DNA of 6,241 nt from Deltaproteobacteria bacterium (GTDB taxonomy: Bacteria; Desulfobacterota; GWC2-55-46; JAUVFY01): contig JAUVFY010000083.1 in assembly GCA_030594025.1 (NCBI GenBank), forward strand, positions 1 through 6,241, given 5' to 3'. The translations under genes were made by a program, and so were the position numbers. Below, piece after piece: positions 1 to 4,882 of the stretch (its first letter is position 1; each line of letters opens with the position of its first letter). The notes under the pieces are model-generated. The model had not been told where the DNA came from and searched no databases. It was given only the letters and a program-made list of their open reading frames with translations.

Positions 1-1602
1 GAGGAGCTTCTAACAGGGCTCATGCCGTGCCTCCAGGCCGAAAGAATTGGCGTGTCGCTTCCTTCCTTGAGGGTCGGAACCCTCGACGCTGCCCTTGCAA
101 ATCAGATTAAAAAGGTTAGAAAAACGGGTTTTACTTTGGCCCCGGAGGCCGGAAGCACCAGATTGAGGAAGGTGGTAAATAAGTGCATAGAAGAAGAAGA
201 GCTTATAAAGGCCGCAGAGGACATTTTTACACTCGGGTGGCATTCGTTGAAACTCTACTTCATGATAGGGCTTCCCACCGAGACAGATGAGGATATAAAA
301 GCCATCACGCGTCTGGCAAAGGACGTAAGGGACGCCGGGAAAAGGGTAAGAGAAGGTCTTCCCAAAGGCAGGAGCCCGCGGGTGAACGTGAGTGTTTCCA
401 CCTTCATCCCCAAGCCCTTCACACCCTTCCAGTGGGAGCCCCAGGCAGGCCCCGGCTCCTCTCGCTCAAAGCAGGCCCGTCTAAAGACCGAGGCGAGAAG
501 ACTAAAACTCGGCTTTAAATGGCAGGACCCACTCATGAGCCTCCTCGAGGGGGTCTTCTCGAGGGGGGATAGGACCCTCGCGGACGTAATCCTGAGGGCC
601 TATAAAAAGGGGTGCAGGTTCGACGGCTGGACCGAGCTTTTAAGATTCGACCTCTGGGAGGAGGCCTTCGCCGAAGCGGGCGTGAGCATGGAATTCTATA
701 CCGCGAGGAGACGTCGAAAAGACGAGACCTTTCCCTGGGACCACCTCGATCCAGGGGTAACGAAAGAGTTCCTATATAAGGAATACGAAAGGTCGCTTGG
801 GCTCGAGAGCACACCGGACTGCTCCCGGGATGAGTGTACGGACTGCGGGGTGTGCGACCACGAGGTCATAAAGAACAGGTTAAGCGGCCCCGGCGACGAA
901 GGAGTTTTAATTAAGAATAAAAGAAAGCCTTACGTTGGAAGCGAGCCCCTGAGGGCAAGGCTTTCGTTCGCAAAGACGGGTAAAATGAAATACCTGAGCC
1001 ATCTCGAGCTCATAAGGGCCATGACCCGGGCAATAAGGAGAGCCGGGATGCCGGTCGTCTACTCGCAGGGGCACCATCCGCTGCCGAGGCTGGCCTTCTC
1101 CCAGCCGCTGCCGGTGGGCATAGAGAGCCTTGACGAGCGCATGGACGTTGAGCTCGAAGGGTACTCCCAGGCGCCGGAAAGGATCGCGAACGGCCTTAAC
1201 ACTGTTCTACCCGGGGGGCTTAAAGTTTCGAATGTAAGATTTATCCCCTTGAAACTTCCGTCACTGTCTGCTATCATTAAGGCGCAAAAGTTTTTGATTC
1301 CTCTGAATGACGGCCCTTTGGGCTTGAATATAGATTCTAAAAGAATTGATGGGTTTGTGAGGGATTTTTTAATGATGGATTCCATCATAGTACGTATCGA
1401 GAGAGGGGACAAGTCACGGGATATCGATATAAGACCCCTTCTGGACGAAATTACACATCCGGGGGACTATACCCTTAACCTTACGCTTAAGTGTGTGAAC
1501 GGTACGAGCGTAAGGCCCGATAGTGTGCTGGCCCGGCTTTTAAATCTCACCAAAGAGGAAGCCTCCCTCATTCCCATCCTTAAGACCAGGACCGTAGTTT
1601 AG
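1..1602 (+). CDS. B12-binding-type radical SAM protein fused to DUF2344 domain (5' truncated)
   Basis: The frame is open from base 1, so the start, the N-terminal B12-binding region and the CxxxCxxC iron-sulfur motif lie outside the window; the ATG at 22 is internal. What remains matches the TIGR03960-type radical SAM family: VSLPSLRVGTL near the left end, then KVRKTGFTLAPEAGSTRLR and LKLYFMIGLPTETDED, the later strands of a radical SAM barrel. A cysteine cluster at bases 820-855 (C-x4-C-x2-C-x2-C, including CTDCGVC) closes this part and may bind a metal. From about base 949 the protein continues into DUF2344 (TIGR03936), recognised by RLSFAKTGKMKYLSHLEL, YSQGHHPLPRLAF and LPVGIES. In many bacteria these two modules are separate adjacent genes; here they are one chain. 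The reaction is unknown. The family often sits next to RNase G, as here, which suggests but does not prove a link to RNA. The C-terminal domain has a marked AT-rich stretch (about 1261-1380). Confidence 0.93.
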   Translation, partial: EELLTGLMPCLQAERIGVSLPSLRVGTLDAALANQIKKVRKTGFTLAPEAGSTRLRKVVNKCIEEEELIKAAEDIFTLGWHSLKLYFMIGLPTETDEDIKAITRLAKDVRDAGKRVREGLPKGRSPRVNVSVSTFIPKPFTPFQWEPQAGPGSSRSKQARLKTEARRLKLGFKWQDPLMSLLEGVFSRGDRTLADVILRAYKKGCRFDGWTELLRFDLWEEAFAEAGVSMEFYTARRRRKDETFPWDHLDPGVTKEFLYKEYERSLGLESTPDCSRDECTDCGVCDHEVIKNRLSGPGDEGVLIKNKRKPYVGSEPLRARLSFAKTGKMKYLSHLELIRAMTRAIRRAGMPVVYSQGHHPLPRLAFSQPLPVGIESLDERMDVELEGYSQAPERIANGLNTVLPGGLKVSNVRFIPLKLPSLSAIIKAQKFLIPLNDGPLGLNIDSKRIDGFVRDFLMMDSIIVRIERGDKSRDIDIRPLLDEITHPGDYTLNLTLKCVNGTSVRPDSVLARLLNLTKEEASLIPILKTRTVV

Positions 1603-1605
1603 AAA

Positions 1606-1637
1606 AAAGACCGCATACCAGGGAAAGAGCGGTCTTT
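1606..1637. terminator. Strong hairpin after the radical SAM gene; T-run only on the minus strand
   Basis: A perfect 9-bp inverted repeat, AAAGACCGC (1606-1614) and GCGGTCTTT (1629-1637), encloses a 14-base loop, starting four bases after the stop codon of the radical SAM gene. Read on the + strand it lacks a T-run beyond the TTT of the stem, so it would be a weak intrinsic terminator. Read on the minus strand the stem is followed by six T residues, the classic intrinsic terminator form, although no minus-strand gene is seen here. It may terminate in both directions, block antisense transcription, or protect a 3' end. Confidence 0.5.
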
Positions 1638-1650
1638 CAAGCGGACGGGA

Positions 1651-1683
1651 CTGTCATGGACAGAGCTGTCATGGACAGGACTG
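1651..1683. repeat. Tandem 15-bp repeat of a palindrome upstream of rng
   Basis: The 13-mer CTGTCATGGACAG occurs exactly twice, at 1651-1663 and 1666-1678, with a 15-bp period, and the first three bases of a third copy follow (1681-1683). Each copy is itself an inverted repeat: CTGTC and GACAG flank a central ATG. In RNA each could form a small 5-bp hairpin, and in DNA the pair could be a double operator. The position, 34-61 bases before the rng start, fits a 5' leader element. No known regulator site is recognised. Confidence 0.6.
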
Positions 1684-1715
1684 CCCCTGGAGCTGATTTC
1701 GTTTATTCGCCATGA
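1656..1715 (+). CDS. Possible 19-codon leader peptide overlapping the rng start
   Basis: An ATG inside the first palindromic repeat opens a short frame, MDRAVMDRTAPGADFVYSP, that stops at TGA 1713-1715. That stop overlaps the rng ATG in the ATGA arrangement typical of translational coupling. The 15-bp repeat is in frame, so MDRAV and MDRTA are repeated units, and a second in-frame ATG lies at 1671. A purine-rich GGACGGGA sits five bases before the first ATG, whereas rng itself has no well-placed ribosome binding site. This supports re-initiation from a leader ORF as an idea, but a frame this short can arise by chance and no homologue is recognised. Confidence 0.25.
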   Translation: MDRAVMDRTAPGADFVYSP

Positions 1716-3181
1716 AAGGACGCCAGATACTCATAGACAGAAACCCCTTCGAGACCAGGTTGGCCCTCGTGCAGGAAGGCAGGCTCGTGGAGTTCTATGT
1801 GGAGAGGCCCAAGGAAAGGGGCATTACGGGCAACGTCTACAAGGGTAGAGTCGCAAGGGTTCTGCCCGGCATGCAGGCCGCCTTTATTGAGATAGGGCTT
1901 GAAAGGACGGCCTTTCTCCATGTCTCGGACATAAGGGAGGCCTTCGAGGACCTGGACGAAGGGGAGGCAAGGGAGGAGGAGAGGCCCGCCGCCGCTCAAG
2001 CCCGTATCCAGGACGTCATAAAGGAGGGCCAGGAAGTGATGGTCCAGGTGGCCAAGGAGCCCATGGGTACGAAGGGGGCACGGCTCACCTCTTATGTCTC
2101 GCTCCCTGGAAGGTACCTCGTCTTGATGCCCACTTACGACAGGATCGGGGTCTCGCGCAGGATAGCCGACGACAGGGAGAGGAGGCGCCTGAGGGAGATA
2201 GTCAAATCATTGAGGTCCAAGGGCTACGGGTTTATCATCAGGACAGTCTGCGAGGGGATGAAAAAAGAGGAGATAAAGGACGATATGGACTTCCTGGTGA
2301 GGCTCTGGGAGGGCATGGAAAAGAAGATGTCCATTGAGCCGGCCCCGTGCATACTCTACGAGGAACTGGACCTCACCCTGAGGAGCTTAAGGGATTACTT
2401 CTCGTCCGGCGACAGGCTCGTTATCGGTTCCAGGGACGAGTACGAGAGGGCCTTGAAGTTCATCGAGGAATTCATGCCCGCACTGAGAAAAAAAGTGGAA
2501 CTCTATGAAGGAGCCGAGCACCTTTACGACGCCTACGGCGTGGATATCGAGCTCGAGGCCGCGATAGCCAACAGGGTCTGGCTCCGCTCCGGGGGGCACA
2601 TAGTCATAGACCAGATGGAGGCCCTGACCGCGATCGACGTGAACACGGGCAAATACGTGGGCAAGAAGAGCTCCGAGGAGACGATCTTGAAGACGAACCT
2701 CGAGGCCGTCCAGGAGGTAGTCTACCAGTTGAGGCTCCGTAACATCGGCGGCATAATAGTCATAGACTTCATAGACATGGCCAAGGCGGCCAACAGGGAA
2801 AAGGTCTACTCGAGCCTCAAGGAGGCCTTGAGGGAGGACAGGGCACGGACCAACATATTGAAGATATCGGAACTCGGCATAGTGGAGATGACGAGGAAGA
2901 GGGTGAGAGAAAGCATAACCCAGTCGCTCTGCGAGCCCTGCCCCTACTGCGCGGGAAACGGCATTGTAAAGTCCAGGGACACGGTCGTCATGGAGATATA
3001 CAGGGAGCTCCTCGGGGTCCTTCCTAAGAGGAGGAGGAAAGCGGTCCTGTACACGAACCCGGAAGTGGCCGCGCGCCTCGAGCAGGACAATGTAATCGAA
3101 GACCTCAAGAAGAAGTACGGTAAAAAGATAGTCGTAAAGCCCGTCGAGGTCTTCCACCAGGAAGAATACGAGGTGGTGTGA
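1712..3181 (+). CDS. rng: Ribonuclease G (RNase E/G family endoribonuclease)
   Basis: Cytoplasmic endoribonuclease. In the family, RNase G cleaves single-stranded AU-rich RNA with preference for 5'-monophosphate ends, and acts in 16S rRNA 5' maturation and mRNA decay. The protein has 489 residues, the length of E. coli RNase G, and lacks the long C-terminal scaffold of RNase E. An N-terminal ILIDRNPFETRLAL leads into the S1 RNA-binding domain (GNVYKGRVARVLPGMQAAFI and FLHVSDI). The DNase I-like catalytic core has the two metal-binding aspartates, D309 in AIDVNTG and D352 in IVIDFIDM. They are 43 residues apart, as are D303 and D346 of E. coli RNase E. C410-P-Y-C413 matches the zinc-link CPxC that joins subunits. 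The ATG at 1712 is the only start after the upstream in-frame TGA at 1694-1696. The nearest GGAG (1689-1692) is 19 bases away, too far for normal use. The gene follows the radical SAM/DUF2344 gene, a common pairing. Confidence 0.97.
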   Translation: MKGRQILIDRNPFETRLALVQEGRLVEFYVERPKERGITGNVYKGRVARVLPGMQAAFIEIGLERTAFLHVSDIREAFEDLDEGEAREEERPAAAQARIQDVIKEGQEVMVQVAKEPMGTKGARLTSYVSLPGRYLVLMPTYDRIGVSRRIADDRERRRLREIVKSLRSKGYGFIIRTVCEGMKKEEIKDDMDFLVRLWEGMEKKMSIEPAPCILYEELDLTLRSLRDYFSSGDRLVIGSRDEYERALKFIEEFMPALRKKVELYEGAEHLYDAYGVDIELEAAIANRVWLRSGGHIVIDQMEALTAIDVNTGKYVGKKSSEETILKTNLEAVQEVVYQLRLRNIGGIIVIDFIDMAKAANREKVYSSLKEALREDRARTNILKISELGIVEMTRKRVRESITQSLCEPCPYCAGNGIVKSRDTVVMEIYRELLGVLPKRRRKAVLYTNPEVAARLEQDNVIEDLKKKYGKKIVVKPVEVFHQEEYEVV

Positions 3182-3185
3182 CGGC

Positions 3186-3203
3186 CCCTGGCACGGTCCA
3201 GGG
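3186..3203 (+). other. GC hairpin immediately after the rng stop
   Basis: CCCTGG (3186-3191) and CCAGGG (3198-3203) form a perfect 6-bp stem with a six-base loop, beginning five bases after the rng stop. No T-run follows, so it is not a standard intrinsic terminator. It could protect the 3' end of the rng transcript or mark a processing or pause site. Confidence 0.4.
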
Positions 3204-3240
3204 AAAGTCCTCCACGCCAAACGGGATTAAGATAAAACCC

Positions 3241-3270
3241 TTGACAAATCTCGGGGGCATGGGGTATTTA
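3241..3270 (+). promoter_or_regulatory. Putative sigma70 promoter upstream of the DUF2065 gene
   Basis: A perfect TTGACA -35 box (3241-3246) is followed after 18 bases by TATTTA (3265-3270) as a partial -10 box; GTATTT at 17 bases is the alternative. Transcription would start near 3277, about 188 bases before the DUF2065 start and about four bases before the ATG at 3281. It would give the downstream genes a promoter independent of rng. The -35 is convincing and the -10 is only half matched. Confidence 0.5.
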
Positions 3271-3280
3271 ACGAACCACG

Positions 3281-3403
3281 ATGAAAAGGGGGCACGGAAA
3301 AACAAGGATTGTCAGTTCCTCTACCGGGGCTCAAAGACTCCTGAACCTGTTTGTCCCGCCCATTGTTCTTGCCCTTTTAATCGGCCTTTCATACGCCGGG
3401 TAG
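3281..3403 (+). CDS. Doubtful 40-residue single-span membrane peptide
   Basis: An ATG about four bases after the predicted transcription start opens a 40-codon frame ending at TAG. Its N-terminal half carries positive charges (K2, R3, K7, R9, R19). The C-terminal half is hydrophobic (LLNLFVPPIVLALLIGLSYA), giving the look of a signal anchor or small membrane protein. No ribosome binding site is present, so it would be nearly leaderless. After the TAG the same frame runs 15 more codons (GRFHKEVQLLRLPPV) to TAA at 3449, so it could also be the remnant of a longer gene. No family is recognised. The main argument for it is a charged-then-hydrophobic pattern directly behind a promoter; chance is a fair alternative. 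Confidence 0.22.
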   Translation: MKRGHGKTRIVSSSTGAQRLLNLFVPPIVLALLIGLSYAG

Positions 3404-3464
3404 GGTCGCTTTCACAAGGAAGTTCAGCTGCTTCGGCTGCCACCGGTATAAAAGCGGGGGGAAG

Positions 3465-3653
3465 ATGGCTTTTATCTTAAGTGTGCTCGGGGTAGTGCTG
3501 ATAATGGAAGGTATCCCCTACTTCGCCTTTCCCAGGAAGGTAAAACAATGGGCCCTCCTCCTGCAGGAGATACCGGAAGCGACCCTCAGGATAATAGGGC
3601 TCATTTCCATGGCAGCCGGTCTTTTGCTGCTGTTCATGGTAAGTTCCTTTTAA
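3465..3653 (+). CDS. DUF2065 (YjeT-like) small inner-membrane protein
   Basis: A 62-residue hydrophobic protein of the DUF2065 family, to which E. coli YjeT belongs; its function is unknown. The first segment (about residues 2-21) has the family pattern LGVVLIMEGIPYFAFP. A short charged, amphipathic stretch with RKVKQW follows, and then a second membrane segment (about 42-61) containing LRIIGLISMAAGLLLLF. Two helices with both ends on the same side of the inner membrane is the likely form. The length is typical. A purine tract, GGGGGGAAG (3456-3464), directly abuts the ATG, closer than an ideal ribosome binding site. The start fits the family, whose members begin a few residues before the LGxVLxxEGxPY motif. 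It is probably transcribed from the promoter at 3241. Confidence 0.88.
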   Translation: MAFILSVLGVVLIMEGIPYFAFPRKVKQWALLLQEIPEATLRIIGLISMAAGLLLLFMVSSF

Positions 3654-3664
3654 CCGTTTTTTTT
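3638..3664 (+). terminator. Weak terminator-like hairpin with T8 run between DUF2065 and spoIID-like gene
   Basis: A weak 5-bp stem with one bulge (GGTAA and TTAACC) spans the end of the DUF2065 gene and is followed by eight T residues at 3657-3664. The T-run is clear but the stem is poor. The run also falls where the ribosome binding site of the next gene would be expected. It may be a leaky terminator or just an AT-rich leader. Confidence 0.22.
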
Positions 3665-3672
3665 ATTTCTTG

Positions 3673-4809
3673 ATGAGATACGGGTTCCTCATTTCCATTC
3701 CGGTCATCTTCTTTTTCGGTGTCTTATTCGGGTGCGGTTCTGTCGTCCCAACGGAGGAGGCTACTTTACAGATACAGCCCCGGCCGGCCCTGGAGGGCCG
3801 GGAGCTTATAAGGGTCCTTGTCGTTAATGGCGCCCGGGAGCTTCGGATCCAGGGGGCCCGGGGCGCAGGACCTCTCCATGTAAGCAAAGGCTTCGGGGGA
3901 AATCTCGTCGTAAACGGAAAGGTCTACGCCCCTCCTTTAAAATTTTCTCCGCAAAGTGATTTCATCTACATAGATAAAACCCCCTACCGGGGGACCATTG
4001 AGGTAACCCTGGGCCCGGACGGCGTCGTTCAGGTGATAGACGAGCTCCCCCTTGAAAACTACCTCGTGGGGCTCATAAACTCCGAGATATCTTCTAAGTG
4101 GCCCGTGGAGGCCTTGAAGGCCCAGGCCGTTATTGCCAGGACATATGCCGTGTACCAGAAAAGGGCCCGTTCGGGCTCGCCCTTCCACTTGACGAACACG
4201 AACATGGACCAGGTCTACTCGGGCGCGCACACCGAGGATTTGGCGGCCCTGCGTGCCGTAGAGGAGACGGCCGGCGAGATACTCGCCTACCGGGGGGAGC
4301 CCGCGCTTACCCTGTACCATTCGAACGCCGGGGGCAGGACCGAGTCTGCAAAGGATGTCTGGGCTGGCGATTACCCGTACTTAAAGGCCGTAAAGAGCCC
4401 CTTCGACAGGGGTGCGCCGAATTTTCAATGGGAATTTGCCGCATCAGCGGGTACCTTGACGGGGCTCCTCGGCAGGGCCGGCTACGATATGGGCGAGCCC
4501 GTCCGTATAAAAGTAAAACAGAGGTCACCCACGGGCAGGGTAAAGAAGATTTTAATCCTGGACTCCTCGGACCGTGGACTCACGCTCTCTGGAGAGGAAC
4601 TTAGGAAGGCCCTGGGCTACGCAATCCTGAGGAGTACACTCTTTAACGTAAAGAGGACCGGGTCGGGGTTTTTATTCAAAGGCAGGGGCTCTGGGCACGG
4701 CGTAGGGCTTTCTCAATGGGGTGCCAAGGGCATGGCCGTAAAGGGATATGATTACCGGACGATACTGGGCCACTTCTACCACGGAACAAGCCTAATAAAG
4801 GCATATTAA
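3673..4809 (+). CDS. SpoIID/LytB-domain probable lipoprotein
   Basis: A 378-residue protein of the SpoIID/LytB family. Bacillus SpoIID is a lytic transglycosylase that cuts glycan strands stripped of stem peptides; LytB stimulates an amidase. The N-terminus is a signal peptide with a hydrophobic stretch (residues 5-19) and a lipobox-like LFGC with C21 as likely lipidation site; F at -2 is not ideal. The SpoIID domain starts around residue 127 with ENYLVGLINSEISSKWPVEALKAQA and ARTYAVY; E138 is probably the family's catalytic acid. The middle motif YHSNAGGRTESA (from 215) and the C-terminal GSGHGVGLSQWGAKGMA (from 339) are also typical. It is probably anchored in the outer membrane facing the periplasm. 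ATG 3673 is preferred over TTG 3670. No ribosome binding site is visible; a T-rich tract precedes it. No sporulation genes are nearby, so a cell-wall role outside sporulation is likelier. It lies just before queA. Confidence 0.93.
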   Translation: MRYGFLISIPVIFFFGVLFGCGSVVPTEEATLQIQPRPALEGRELIRVLVVNGARELRIQGARGAGPLHVSKGFGGNLVVNGKVYAPPLKFSPQSDFIYIDKTPYRGTIEVTLGPDGVVQVIDELPLENYLVGLINSEISSKWPVEALKAQAVIARTYAVYQKRARSGSPFHLTNTNMDQVYSGAHTEDLAALRAVEETAGEILAYRGEPALTLYHSNAGGRTESAKDVWAGDYPYLKAVKSPFDRGAPNFQWEFAASAGTLTGLLGRAGYDMGEPVRIKVKQRSPTGRVKKILILDSSDRGLTLSGEELRKALGYAILRSTLFNVKRTGSGFLFKGRGSGHGVGLSQWGAKGMAVKGYDYRTILGHFYHGTSLIKAY

Positions 4810-4811
4810 GG

Positions 4812-4837
4812 TTTTAATTCGCTAAATTTAGTTAAAA
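4812..4837. repeat. Nested AT-rich inverted repeats before queA
   Basis: The 73-base gap between the SpoIID-like gene and queA contains the perfect 10-bp palindrome CTAAATTTAG (4822-4831). Around it lies a second inverted repeat, TTTTAA (4812-4817) and TTAAAA (4832-4837). The dyads are not centred on the same point. This could be an operator or an AT-rich promoter region. A GATAAT at 4870-4875 resembles a -10 box but lies only seven bases from the queA ATG, and no good -35 goes with it. Confidence 0.35.
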
Positions 4838-4882
4838 AAGGCCGATTACCGATACCCCGATCAAAGTGGGATAATTAAAATA

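Larger units (their letters stand above)
3182..3464. other. 283-base region between rng and the DUF2065 gene with no confident gene
   Basis: This stretch holds a GC hairpin just after rng (3186-3203), a sigma70-like promoter (3241-3270), and a doubtful 40-codon membrane-peptide ORF (3281-3403) that stops at TAG. A GTG-started frame overlapping the rng stop also runs through it, but its translation does not resemble a protein. Near 3425-3441 there is a weak stem with a UUCG loop. No tRNA, 6S RNA, tmRNA or signal-recognition RNA pattern was found on either strand. Confidence 0.6.

Noticed and set aside
3201..3215. GGGAAAGTCCTCCAC resembles the conserved 5' core of RNase P RNA
   Set aside because: The other conserved blocks of RNase P RNA are absent downstream and the space before the next gene is too short; chance match.
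2387..3220. Long 277-codon frame on the minus strand
   Set aside because: It lies opposite rng, whose protein is clearly conserved; the minus frame is a by-product of GC-rich codon use.
3277..3464. A 188-base transcript of roughly 6S RNA length behind a good promoter
   Set aside because: The two ends are both purine-rich and cannot pair into the long closing stem that 6S RNA needs.
3178..3480. A 100-codon frame starting at GTG, overlapping the rng stop (GTGA) with GAGG four bases upstream
   Set aside because: The start context is good, but the translation has no recognisable domain or regular structure, runs through the TTGACA promoter, and overlaps the DUF2065 start. Conservation in relatives would revive it.
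4098..4604. A 168-codon + strand frame inside the SpoIID-like gene
   Set aside because: It is out of frame with the conserved SpoIID motifs and its translation shows no family pattern.
4810..4882. Possible preQ1 riboswitch before queA (AAAAAAGG tract)
   Set aside because: The GGTT/ACCC stem arrangement preceding the A-rich tail is missing, and the A-tract lies before rather than after the C-rich part.
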